64,000 nt of DNA from assembly GCF_020686965.1 (NCBI RefSeq), contig NZ_JAJEPS010000002.1, forward strand, positions 243,846-307,845. The letters are read 5' to 3'. Shown here piece after piece: positions 45,695 to 54,860 of this stretch. Made by a program: the position numbers and the translations under genes. Under the pieces are notes generated by a model, which was not told the DNA's origin, did not search any database, and was given only the letters and a program-made list of their open reading frames with translations. Each line of letters opens with the position of its first letter. The stretch's first letter is position 1. Origin of the DNA: Hominiventricola filiformis. GTDB lineage: Bacteria > Bacillota > Clostridia > Lachnospirales > Lachnospiraceae.

Positions 45695-47470
45695 TTAGTC
45701 ACTTTCTCCTTCTGTTTGTTCTTTTAATTCATCCTGTACAATTCGATAATAATCTTTCGCATAGCGATATTGTCTCAACGAATATTCTCCAAATTCTACA
45801 CCAAGATTTCTTTTATATTCACACCAGTTACTCCACAAGAGTCCGCAGGCTGCAATATAGCAATAAATCTTAATTTTTGTAGCTTTATCGCATCCTTCTG
45901 TAAAATAATCAGCAATCAGTCGATCTACCTGGTGCTTATTGTACAGAGAGTAAATGCAGAACATTGCCACATCCACATGCGGATCCTGCATTCCCGCATA
46001 TTCCCAATCAATTAACCGAATTTCTTCTTTTCCATTTTTCTCTATAAACAGGAAATTATCTGGTACTGCATCAATATGCGTCAGAACTTTTTTTCCAACA
46101 TGGGCATCAATATAAGACTTAAGAGATAAAACATTTTCTTTCGTCTTTTTATAATCTTTGTAAACCGAAGGCATTCCATCCCATAGTGTTTCATAAAATT
46201 CCATCTGCCCGAAAATGTCAAATTCATGAGCAACTTTCAATCCCAGTTCATGAAAATCCCGTAAACGCTTCATACACTTTCTGACGTCTTCTTCATTCAA
46301 AGGATCACACGTTCTGGCTCCTTCCAGAAATTCCGTGATTTTGTAACCATTTTGAGGATTTATATAGGCAATATCATCACAAATATTCTTATGATCAATC
46401 TCATGATACACCTCCGCTTCCTGCTGGCGGTTAATCAGTTGATCGGTTCCCTCTCCCGGTATACGCATAATATATTTTTTGTTTTTGCAGGTAAACAAAA
46501 ACGAGCGATTCGTCATTCCTTTTTTCAAAACTGTGATGTCTGTAACTTCTTCCGGTTTTACCGCTAATGCTTCGCAAATTACCTGTATCGCATCGGTTTT
46601 TAGATGATTAGAATTACCGTCAAGTTCCCGAAGCTGCTCATAAGTGTTAATTTCTACAACATCTGATGAATGAACTACACGAGCCGCAACCATCATTCGA
46701 TTTTTATTGTAAAGTGCCTCTTCCCAGAACGCACCATCATACTTTTGATCTTTGCAAAGTACTGCAATACGTTTTGACACCGTATCAGCATCCTCTTTTA
46801 TAAGATAGCAAATGCCAATCATTGCATTACCGCCTGCGTTTTCCGGAACCGTCACCAGTTCCATTTTACGATTCACGCGGACAGTACTCTCATTATCCAC
46901 AAGATCACTTACCATATACCAAGAATACATTTCATGCCGATGAAATGGATTGCGGTCACACCAAATATCACAGGGAATAACATAGGCATTCTCCAAATGT
47001 TCTCTTACCAGATTCATGGAATGCAGATTATTTTTTCCTGCATAATCTGCATTAACGACTAATTCCACTCCATATTCATCTATCAAGTATTCATACTTTT
47101 CTTTCATGAAACCTACAACCACATAGATCTCTTTAATTCCAACTTCATGGAGCTGTTTTATGATTCGTTCGATTAAAGGCTCCCCATTGACTTCAAGAAG
47201 ACCTTTCGTTATTTCTGTATTAATAGGAACCATCCGCATACCAAATCCAGCTGCCAGAATAACCGCTCGCTGCGGCATCTTCTGTCTAAATTCCGTTAGT
47301 GCCTTCATGGTAGGCCGAAGTTCCTCATCCAAATATTCGTCTTTCATAAGCTCCTTCAAAGAACGATTTACTACTCCCAGCGAATGACCAGATATTTCTG
47401 CTAGAATTCGTTGATTAACAAATGATTCCAATAGAAGTGTGTTCAAAATATCGCTTTCTTGTTTGTTCAT
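45695..47470 (-). CDS. Three-domain fusion: winged helix, LicC-like nucleotidyltransferase, LicA-like choline kinase
   Basis: A 591-residue protein. The start is the ATG at 47470 (MNKQESDILN), which has GGAGAAAAG upstream; another ATG six codons earlier has no ribosome site. Domains: a MarR-like winged helix (about 1-65), a nucleotidyltransferase (about 68-305; ILAAGFGMRMVP...K and CDIWCDRNPF), and an APH/choline kinase domain (about 320-591) with VLTHIDAVPDNFLF and IRLIDWEYAGMQDP as catalytic and metal motifs. It should phosphorylate choline and couple it to CTP. The winged helix may bind DNA or may be only structural. Confidence 0.88.
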   Translation of the reverse strand: MNKQESDILNTLLLESFVNQRILAEISGHSLGVVNRSLKELMKDEYLDEELRPTMKALTEFRQKMPQRAVILAAGFGMRMVPINTEITKGLLEVNGEPLIERIIKQLHEVGIKEIYVVVGFMKEKYEYLIDEYGVELVVNADYAGKNNLHSMNLVREHLENAYVIPCDIWCDRNPFHRHEMYSWYMVSDLVDNESTVRVNRKMELVTVPENAGGNAMIGICYLIKEDADTVSKRIAVLCKDQKYDGAFWEEALYNKNRMMVAARVVHSSDVVEINTYEQLRELDGNSNHLKTDAIQVICEALAVKPEEVTDITVLKKGMTNRSFLFTCKNKKYIMRIPGEGTDQLINRQQEAEVYHEIDHKNICDDIAYINPQNGYKITEFLEGARTCDPLNEEDVRKCMKRLRDFHELGLKVAHEFDIFGQMEFYETLWDGMPSVYKDYKKTKENVLSLKSYIDAHVGKKVLTHIDAVPDNFLFIEKNGKEEIRLIDWEYAGMQDPHVDVAMFCIYSLYNKHQVDRLIADYFTEGCDKATKIKIYCYIAACGLLWSNWCEYKRNLGVEFGEYSLRQYRYAKDYYRIVQDELKEQTEGESD

Positions 47471-47513
47471 GTACTTTTCTCCAATCATTTTCGTGAACTA
47501 CACATTTACATAA

Positions 47514-47557
47514 AATCCTGACTCCGCTATTCATAAAATCTGACAAGAGCCAGGATT
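47514..47557 (-). promoter_or_regulatory. Leader hairpin ahead of the LicC-LicA fusion gene
   Basis: AATCCTGGCTC and GAGTCAGGATT (minus strand) form an 11-position stem with one mismatch and a 22-base loop, followed by only four T's (GGATTTTATG). It sits between the promoter at about 47.6 kb and the ATG. It could end transcripts from the upstream LicD gene or act as an attenuator. Confidence 0.5.
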
Positions 47558-47595
47558 ATCTCATTTTTCTTAGTTTAATGTATGGCTACTTTGTT

Positions 47596-47623
47596 AGTAT
47601 ATCACACTTTTTCCATATATCAA
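47596..47623 (-). promoter_or_regulatory. Promoter of the phosphocholine operon
   Basis: TTGATA at 47623-47618, 16 bases, TATACT at 47601-47596 on the minus strand. It would drive the LicC-LicA fusion, LicC and BCCT genes with a leader of about 120 bases. Confidence 0.5.
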
Positions 47624-47654
47624 CCACATATTAGCTATATTTTTCAAAAAAATA

Positions 47655-48482
47655 TTATTTCTTAAATACTTTAAAGAAATGGTGCCCTATACGGTCTTTC
47701 TCAGGCGGCAGCTGCATATAATCCCCATATTCATGTCTTAAAACCTGATCGTAATATTTAGGAACCCTAAATTCATATTTCTCAAATGGCATCATTATGG
47801 TTTCATCAAACCACTTCCTTGGAAAAATATCTTTTTCTCCCCAGGATAACCATATTACACATCCTACATATTCACTATTATCATATTCCTTTATTCTCGC
47901 AAGTTTTTCTAACTTCTCTTGAAAATAATTTTTTCCTCGTATTTTAGCATACACATATACAGGAAATTTTATTAATTTTCGAACCAGTGATGTTGTAGTT
48001 TCAATTGCAAAATGTTCCCGGGTAGACTGATAACAAAGTGAGGACAACCTATCACCTTTTAAGCCATATTTTATAGCCTCTTTTTTAGTATTTCCAAGAC
48101 CATCATATGGATAAATATCTATAAACACTCCCATACCGAAAGGCTTTTCATTTGCCATTTCGATCGTATATCGGTCATCGCTAATTCGTGTAATCATATA
48201 CGGATATTCTGGACATTCTTCCCTATTAAACACCTGTAAATGATGGTATTCCGAAATATGATCTTTCAGATAAAGCAATAATTTATCATAATCTGGGCGT
48301 GGCATCATAATATCCACATCATCATCCCACGGAATATATCCATGATGACGCACTGCTCCAATAAGTGTTCCATATATAAGTGCATACCGAAGATGCTGCA
48401 TCTCACATATTTTCGCTATCGTATGTAATATTTCAAGTGATATTGCCTGGGTTTCTTTTATGGTTAATTCATGCCTTTCCAA
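47655..48482 (-). CDS. licD: LicD family phosphocholine transferase
   Basis: A 275-residue LicD-type protein: HTIAKICEMQHLRYALIYGT followed by GAVRHHGYIPWDDDVDIMMPR, the family's metal-binding D-x-D motif, then PFGMGVFIDIYPYDGLG. It transfers phosphocholine from CDP-choline to a sugar of a surface polymer. Its start overlaps the end of the acyltransferase gene by 14 bases. It is near the choline kinase, the cytidylyltransferases and the BCCT carrier, making the pathway complete from uptake to transfer. Confidence 0.9.
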   Translation of the reverse strand: MERHELTIKETQAISLEILHTIAKICEMQHLRYALIYGTLIGAVRHHGYIPWDDDVDIMMPRPDYDKLLLYLKDHISEYHHLQVFNREECPEYPYMITRISDDRYTIEMANEKPFGMGVFIDIYPYDGLGNTKKEAIKYGLKGDRLSSLCYQSTREHFAIETTTSLVRKLIKFPVYVYAKIRGKNYFQEKLEKLARIKEYDNSEYVGCVIWLSWGEKDIFPRKWFDETIMMPFEKYEFRVPKYYDQVLRHEYGDYMQLPPEKDRIGHHFFKVFKK

Positions 48483-49556
48483 ATTGTGCTCCTTTCCATT
48501 GTCTCCACAACTTTACAATAATTTTATAACACTCAATAAAAACAATTAATCCTAAAACAGTTAACGCAAATGAAAAAACAAAGCTAATCCATCCGCCAAT
48601 ACCTGTATCACCAAACATATACAGCAAATGCAATTTTTCAACTACTCTAAAAACGATCATCTGAGCAAGATACATTTCCATCGAAATACTTGATAAATAT
48701 TTCATCGGTTTTGATGATAGGAATTTACTATTTGACCCGATTGCATAAGAAAGCCATAATGAAAACATCAATAGGCTTCCAATATATGAAATCATTTTCA
48801 TTCCGGCAGGTTTCAAATACCATAAACTTGACATAATTATACAAATCAAAAATGATAATACACCAAGTTGTTCATAACTTCGCATAATTTCACTGCGATA
48901 TAAATATACAAGTCCTCCTACAATGAACAAAGGTAAACAATAGAGAAAGTTATGGCGTGGAGCAAAAGACTCTGCAACAAAATAATCAGAGAAAAAATAC
49001 TGGTCGCAAACAAATACAATCCACAATGAAATTACCAAACTCGCCCAAGCACGCTTTTTTGATTTCATCAACACTGAGAACGCCGGAAATAACAAGTAAA
49101 AAAGGAAGATCACTCCCAGTGTCCAACAAACTCCAATAACAGATACTGCATTATTGGGAAGCAATCCATGAAGCAATAAAACTTCAACAGAAATTTCATA
49201 TACAGTTGCTAAATTGTGTTCCATCAGCAATGCAATAAATAATAGAACGCTAAAAAAGGCAAGATTTTTTGATATCTTTTTCTATAAAAAACATCTATAT
49301 CTATAACTCCACTTTGGAATTTATCCAAGTATCCTGCACACATACCAAAGCCACTGATCATCAGAAATAAGTACACTAACGTCGTTAGTGATGGAATAAA
49401 TTGATCAAAAACAAACGATCCAGACAAATTATACTCAGTATTTGCTTGTATATGCATCATAATAATGCCAAGACATGATAATGCTCTCAATCCATCTATT
49501 GAATCATAATGTCTGGTTTCCATACCAGCTTTTCCTGCTTTTATATGTTCACTCAT
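48469..49556 (-). pseudogene. Acyltransferase-3 (OafA-like) gene split by a -1 frameshift
   Basis: The start at 49556 has AGGAGG upstream and gives MSEHIKAGKAG, then YDSIDGLRALSCLGIIMMHI, the acyltransferase-3 start with its catalytic-type histidine. The frame stops at 49224 (PFLAFYYLLHC). In the next frame the sequence reads on as PFFSVLLFIALLMEHNL and continues through about eight membrane helices (FRVVEKLHLLYMF near the end) to 48469. The two frames meet at a run of six T's (minus strand, 49257-49252); seven T's would restore one protein of about 360 residues. It may be a pseudogene, a phase-variable gene or a sequencing error. Expected role: O-acetylation of the glycan. Confidence 0.82.
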
Positions 49557-49611
49557 ATTCCTCCTCAAATATTCCCAATTTTCTTAATTTTGAACACGAA
49601 TACTTTTCCTA

Positions 49612-50655
49612 TCACATAGTTTTAATAATACTTAATGTGTGAAATACACCCTCTTTAATACTAAATGTAGGTATCCAACCAAGTTTTTCTATTTTTTGTG
49701 TATTAAGAACTTGTTTTGCAATCGGCGACTGATTAGCTATATCCCCAGACGATGGATCTTCAAAAATAACTCTTTGCCCTCCTGCACTTGCAATCTGCTC
49801 TGCAAGTTGTGCAATTGTAAGCCTTGATTCCGGATTAGCCAAATTATAGGCTTCACCTGGTACTCCATTAATAAGTACTGTCAGCAATGCCGATGCACAA
49901 TCACCAACATAATTATAACTACGCATTTGATTGCCTGCACTTTTCAGAACAATATTCTCGCCAGCCAATGCATTATGAAAAAATTGTACATGAGCACGGT
50001 TATCTGTCTCTGTCATACATGGTCCATATGTATGACATGGTCTCACTATAACAGTCTCTATCTCATATTGTTTATAATATGATCCACAAAGATTTTCTGT
50101 AGTTCGCTTGCTTAATGGATAACATGATCTCGACGCCAAAACATTCACATATCCAACGTAATCTTCCTCAAAAGAATCAAGTGAAACATCACCTTGTCCA
50201 TATACTTCGCCAGAAGAAACATAAAGGAATCTTTTTCCATGATGCTCTCTCAAATATTCAAGAAGCCTAAATGTACTTTCAATATTCCCAATTATTGTTT
50301 CCACTGGATTTCCATTAAACGCCGCTGGATGAGCATTTCCTGCGGCATGAATGATATAATCAATTGAAACGTCAAATTCTATCGGTTTCATCATATCATA
50401 TTGTAAAAAATTAACATTATCATAATATCCAAATTGCTTTTGCAATCTTTGAAGATTTCGACCTGCAAGATATAAACTTATATTAGCCTTATTCTGTTGA
50501 TTAAATCGAATCAACATATCTGCCACAAAGGAACCTATTGTTCCAGTTGCCCCTGTTACAAGTACACTTTTATTAAATATTTTTTCAATTCCGATTACAT
50601 GTTTCAACGCTCTATCAATATCTTGAATATACAGTTTACTCTGATGAAAATCCAT
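49612..50655 (-). CDS. Extended SDR nucleotide-sugar epimerase/dehydratase
   Basis: A 347-residue NAD-dependent enzyme. It has TGATGTIGSFVADML for NAD binding, HAAGNAHPA, YVSSGEVYGQG and the catalytic YPLSK within SCYPLSKRTTENLCG, then IVRPCHTYGP. The first about 28 residues precede the Rossmann fold and have no clear role. The family includes epimerases, decarboxylases and dehydratases. It is next to an IspD/TarI-like cytidylyltransferase and a LicD-like protein, so it may act on a CDP- or phospho-alcohol precursor; the substrate is not known. Confidence 0.8.
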   Translation of the reverse strand: MDFHQSKLYIQDIDRALKHVIGIEKIFNKSVLVTGATGTIGSFVADMLIRFNQQNKANISLYLAGRNLQRLQKQFGYYDNVNFLQYDMMKPIEFDVSIDYIIHAAGNAHPAAFNGNPVETIIGNIESTFRLLEYLREHHGKRFLYVSSGEVYGQGDVSLDSFEEDYVGYVNVLASRSCYPLSKRTTENLCGSYYKQYEIETVIVRPCHTYGPCMTETDNRAHVQFFHNALAGENIVLKSAGNQMRSYNYVGDCASALLTVLINGVPGEAYNLANPESRLTIAQLAEQIASAGGQRVIFEDPSSGDIANQSPIAKQVLNTQKIEKLGWIPTFSIKEGVFHTLSIIKTM

Positions 50656-50665
50656 GTTTTTTCCT

Positions 50666-51385
50666 CTATTTTAACCAGTCAGACCTTTTTGCGACAAGAA
50701 GTGCTTTAAAAATGTCTATATCTTCAACTGTTGTTAACTTAATATTCTTTTCCGACCCTGCGGAAAAATATACCTGTTCTCCCATCTCAATCATCAATGT
50801 GCATGAAGCAACTGAATTTGTTATGCCTGCATTCAATGCCTTTCTATGGATATTACAAATTTTTCCAATATGAAATCCCTGTGGTGTTTGCGTTCTTTTC
50901 AGATTATCCCGAGGATAACTGCCTGTAGATACAATGCCATCCTCTGTTTGAATCATTGCTTCTGCACAGGGAATAACTGTAATTGCATTTCCATACATTT
51001 GCGTAACACGAATACAATCTGAAATGATTTCAGCTGATACCATCGGACGAATTGCATCATGGATTAATACAATATCATTCGGCGAATGATACTTTTCCAG
51101 TTCAAAGACACCATTGCGAATGGAATCTTGACCATTTTTCCCACCCTGCACAACATACTTCAATTTTGTAATATTAAACTGGTTTGCGTATGCCCAAAGA
51201 ACAGACTCCCAACCTTCAATACACACAACCGCAATTTCATCAATTTCCGGATGATTCTGAAATGCCTCCAAGGTATATACAATAACTGGTCTTTCATTCA
51301 CTGTAAGAAACTGTTTCGGAATATTCTGATGCATTCGCGCACCAGATCCCCCAGCAATAAGCAACGCAATATTCATAGTTTGCAA
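50666..51385 (-). CDS. IspD/TarI family cytidylyltransferase
   Basis: A 239-residue enzyme with LLIAGGSGARMHQNIPKQFL at the N terminus, VVQGGKNGQDSIRNGVFEL and VLIHDAIRPMVS, all signatures of the IspD/TarI family. The C terminus has KNIKLTTVEDIDIFKALL. A copy in a capsule locus beside an SDR and a LicD family protein is more likely to make a CDP-polyol (such as CDP-ribitol) than isoprenoid precursors. IspD itself cannot be excluded. Confidence 0.85.
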   Translation of the reverse strand: MQTMNIALLIAGGSGARMHQNIPKQFLTVNERPVIVYTLEAFQNHPEIDEIAVVCIEGWESVLWAYANQFNITKLKYVVQGGKNGQDSIRNGVFELEKYHSPNDIVLIHDAIRPMVSAEIISDCIRVTQMYGNAITVIPCAEAMIQTEDGIVSTGSYPRDNLKRTQTPQGFHIGKICNIHRKALNAGITNSVASCTLMIEMGEQVYFSAGSEKNIKLTTVEDIDIFKALLVAKRSDWLK

Positions 51386-51415
51386 TCTCCTCTTTTCTTA
51401 TTTATACTAAATATT

Positions 51416-52117
51416 TTAAAGTATCATCTGATGAGCAACTTTATTTTTTAACAGAGTAGTACATTTTCCACTATTAGACTTCCAATTCGGATTTGGTATA
51501 CGCCAATCCTCATTATAGATTGCTGCCAAAAGTTCTTCGCTGTTAACCGGAACAGATACAGATACATTTCCCATTCGTATTTTTTTCGTCTCTACAACTT
51601 TTGGCAGTGTTACCAAATATACGCTTCTCTCATTTTCATCGTTATATTCGCAATTGGGGATGTATTCAAATGAATACTGTATCATGTGAGTATCTTCATA
51701 AAACTGTCCAAAGAAATCAATGTTCATTTTTCCAACTGCGTATGACTGTTCTTTAACAGATCCTTCGAACACAAATTCTCTTGTCTTTTTAAAGCCAGAT
51801 TTATTCATTAAACCTTCCAGTTTACTCCATGGAAAATCCTGCGTAATTACAACTGCATAATCAATATCCAGATCCCAACTAATAAATTTTCCTTCACGAG
51901 TCAGTCCCAATAATGTTCCAGCATATACATAATATAACGCCCCACTGTTTTTCAGTGTATTCTCAACGAGTTCAATATATTTCTCACCATCTTTAACTAA
52001 TTCTTCACGACACTTGTTTTCAATATATGCCACTTTTTTAGATCCAATATATTTTTCATATGTTCTTCCAATCACTGGAATTGCCTTTATCTTGTGCCAT
52101 ATTTCTTTTACGTTCAT
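51416..52117 (-). CDS. LicD-like phospho-alcohol transferase 2
   Basis: A 233-residue LicD/Fukutin-related protein. LYYVYAGTLLGLTREGKFIS and the metal-binding WDLDIDYAVV are the core motifs, then GKMNIDFFGQFYED. It is clearly different from the LicD at 47.7-48.5 kb. Its cluster mates, an IspD/TarI-like enzyme and an SDR, suggest that it transfers a polyol phosphate from a CDP-polyol, as human FKTN and FKRP do with CDP-ribitol made by ISPD (CRPPA). Phosphocholine transfer is the alternative. Confidence 0.8.
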   Translation of the reverse strand: MNVKEIWHKIKAIPVIGRTYEKYIGSKKVAYIENKCREELVKDGEKYIELVENTLKNSGALYYVYAGTLLGLTREGKFISWDLDIDYAVVITQDFPWSKLEGLMNKSGFKKTREFVFEGSVKEQSYAVGKMNIDFFGQFYEDTHMIQYSFEYIPNCEYNDENERSVYLVTLPKVVETKKIRMGNVSVSVPVNSEELLAAIYNEDWRIPNPNWKSNSGKCTTLLKNKVAHQMIL

Positions 52118-52133
52118 AATAACTTACTCCTGT

Positions 52134-53543
52134 TCACTCATGAATTACTTTACTTTTTATTGAACTTAATAGTGGAATTAAAATACTCTTATTTTGATAT
52201 ACTCCCCAAACTATTAAAACAATCAAAACCACGCTATTAATAATCATTTTTCTATAAAAATATCCTCCTGCGACTAATAATAGCATTGCTCCGCATTGTA
52301 GCAAATACTTCTTTGAAATTCTGATCTGAACAATCTTTTTTACTGCCGAAAATCTAAAAATATAAATAATCAGATAGGATACTAATGTTGAAACCGAAGC
52401 AGCATATAATCCTATACTTTGTATAAGTGAAAAATTGATTACAGCATTTACAATTGCTCCGACAACCGTTGTCCAACCGATCACTTTCGTGTTTTTAAGA
52501 CCTCCGAGCACACCTCCAAAAAGTGAACACATTGAATTTATAAAAATAGCCACAAGTAAAATAAATATATGATTGTACGCTTCCGTATATTGTTCTCCAA
52601 TAAGCCACTTAAAAGAAACACTCACACAAACTATTATTCCCATATTAATAAAGGAGAACAATTTAAATCCGCTATTAAGCATGGAATTAATATATGTGTC
52701 TCGATCCGAATCATTTATTGCCAGTGAAACCGATTCCGTCCATGCAGTATTAAATACTGTGAAAATCGTTGTATAAATTGTTGGTATTTTATTTGCGGCA
52801 GCATAAATTCCATTAAATGCCGTTCCCAAAAAACAAATAATGATTAATCTGTCTGAGGTATTCGCAATCCACCATGAAATTGCATTCGGAATAAGCGGCA
52901 ACGAATACCGAAGCATCTCTTTGATTTTCATTTTATTGACCGTACTAAATTTAATTAATTGCCATATATGCAATCTCAAAAAAAGCCAGCAAAATCCTAT
53001 TAAATTGGAGAATGCTAATGCAACAAGAATCGCCACAGCACCTATTTTCAGACCCACGATCAATACAATATTGATGATTAAAGATGAAACTGTAACAACA
53101 AAACTGGTAATCGAATAATCTGTATTTTTACCCAACCCTCTTGCCAGATTGGAAACAAACAAATATAATGACTGAGTCCAAAGTGACAATGTAACCAATA
53201 TAACATACGGGATCATATACAGGGAATTTATTACCCCTATTACTATCGTTGAAGTTCCCGCCATAGCAAGCAATACAACACCTGCACTTGTCACATAACT
53301 AATTTGATTTTCTTTATTTGTTCTATTTTCAATTATAAATCTAAAAACGGCATTTTCGATTTGAAGGGTAACAAAATACAAAGCTAAACTGATTACTGTT
53401 TGAAGAGCATCAATCGTTCCAAAATCATCAGGTGATAACAATGACGTATACACCGGAAGAAGCAAAAAAGTAAAAATCTTTGAGCTTAATTGTCCAATAG
53501 CCAAAATTGCAGTATTTTTTGCCAAATTTTTTTCTCTGCTCAT
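52134..53543 (-). CDS. Wzx-like flippase 3
   Basis: A 469-residue membrane protein with about 14 hydrophobic segments and the family N terminus KNTAILAIGQLSSKIFTFLLL...LSPDDFGTIDAL. It belongs to the polysaccharide transporter group of the MOP superfamily and should flip the lipid-linked repeat of region 4. It lies between the polymerase-like gene and the LicD-like gene in the same direction, 29 bases after the former. The base composition here is visibly AT-rich compared with 1-20 kb. Confidence 0.9.
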   Translation of the reverse strand: MSREKNLAKNTAILAIGQLSSKIFTFLLLPVYTSLLSPDDFGTIDALQTVISLALYFVTLQIENAVFRFIIENRTNKENQISYVTSAGVVLLAMAGTSTIVIGVINSLYMIPYVILVTLSLWTQSLYLFVSNLARGLGKNTDYSITSFVVTVSSLIINIVLIVGLKIGAVAILVALAFSNLIGFCWLFLRLHIWQLIKFSTVNKMKIKEMLRYSLPLIPNAISWWIANTSDRLIIICFLGTAFNGIYAAANKIPTIYTTIFTVFNTAWTESVSLAINDSDRDTYINSMLNSGFKLFSFINMGIIVCVSVSFKWLIGEQYTEAYNHIFILLVAIFINSMCSLFGGVLGGLKNTKVIGWTTVVGAIVNAVINFSLIQSIGLYAASVSTLVSYLIIYIFRFSAVKKIVQIRISKKYLLQCGAMLLLVAGGYFYRKMIINSVVLIVLIVWGVYQNKSILIPLLSSIKSKVIHE

Positions 53544-53572
53544 TTATCCTCCTTTCACATTTTCAGTTCATA

Positions 53573-54850
53573 TCAAATTACCTTCACTGATTCTGCCTTT
53601 TTATCTTTTGTCTTGTTGTCAACATAAAAACAAGAGATATATGTTATAATTGCCGATAACAACATTTGAAAATTTGTATAGCTTTCTGCATTATCCGTTG
53701 TATAGAGAATAAATGCATATAAAATAAACAGCAGACAAATAAATGCCTTTTTTACTCCATATCGTTTTTGAATAATTTGAGACATTTTTATCATCCACCA
53801 AAATACCCATACAATAAATCCTATATATCCTATTTCGATGTACATCTTAAAGAAATCGTTATGCAAAGCTCTTATCGAAACCATATGATACAAATCCGCA
53901 CGTGTCGTATAATCAAACTGTCTTCCTACAAATCCCACACCCTTACCCATAAAAGTTGGAGCAAAAGTTGTGAATTTTCTAAAATATGCATAAATGATAT
54001 CTCTTCCCATCATGTCTATTCCAAGTGATTGTAATAACGTAACAAATTTCCCTGACACAATTAATGAAACATAAGCCAGGCAAATTATCGTTCCAATAAT
54101 TCCCGTCATTTTTACAAAAAAAGATTTATTACCTTTTTTGCTGCGAGAAAATACCACGAAATACAAATATGTTATTGCTACAGCAAATATTCCAATTCGC
54201 TTCCATGCAATAATAAAAACTATAACCGAAACCCAAAATAAAATATTTTTCTTTTTTAAACTGGTATGTTTACCTATAATTAAATTCATTAAAATGCATA
54301 ATCCAATTATATAAGCCACTTCGTGTAATTCTGTAAACTGTCTAAAATTATCTGCTAATGTGCTAAATGGATTTAATGCATAAATGAACGATATACCATT
54401 TTGAATAAATCCATTAAGGTATGCCAATCCGAATACAGTTATTGCTGATGCAAGCGAAATTTCAAGAATATCATCCTTTTCCCCACATGCAATGCACACA
54501 CCACAAATATAAGCTGCACACTGAAACAACGTATTCGATATTCCTCTTGATATATATGGAAAAGCTGTACTACTAATCAACCATATAACGCAAGAATATA
54601 ACACCATAATTATTCGTGGCGTGATAAATAGCCCAATAAAAAACTTTCGCTCTTTTTTAACTCTTATATCTCTATTCAGTGACACATAGTATATCGATAA
54701 TAACAGAAGAATCAACGGGCTTCCATAGTAAAACAGCATCCACCGCAATGAACCCGCTGTTCCTTGAAAAATAGAGCAACTCCCTATAAAAGAGATCGTC
54801 ATCGCTATATACGCAAAAAAAGATTTCTTTTTAACTTTAATTTCTGACAT
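53573..54850 (-). CDS. Wzy-like polymerase (O-antigen ligase/polymerase family)
   Basis: A 425-residue membrane protein with about twelve hydrophobic segments. The large extracytoplasmic loop toward the C terminus has GKGVGFVGRQFDY and SIRALHNDFFKMYIEIGYIGF. The H-N-D-x-Y/F...E-x-G-x-x-G motif is the hallmark of Wzy and WaaL-type proteins. It should polymerise the repeat unit exported by the adjacent flippase. It lies 10 bases after a GT2 gene. Confidence 0.85.
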   Translation of the reverse strand: MSEIKVKKKSFFAYIAMTISFIGSCSIFQGTAGSLRWMLFYYGSPLILLLLSIYYVSLNRDIRVKKERKFFIGLFITPRIIMVLYSCVIWLISSTAFPYISRGISNTLFQCAAYICGVCIACGEKDDILEISLASAITVFGLAYLNGFIQNGISFIYALNPFSTLADNFRQFTELHEVAYIIGLCILMNLIIGKHTSLKKKNILFWVSVIVFIIAWKRIGIFAVAITYLYFVVFSRSKKGNKSFFVKMTGIIGTIICLAYVSLIVSGKFVTLLQSLGIDMMGRDIIYAYFRKFTTFAPTFMGKGVGFVGRQFDYTTRADLYHMVSIRALHNDFFKMYIEIGYIGFIVWVFWWMIKMSQIIQKRYGVKKAFICLLFILYAFILYTTDNAESYTNFQMLLSAIITYISCFYVDNKTKDKKAESVKVI

Positions 54851-54860
54851 CCTATTGCCC

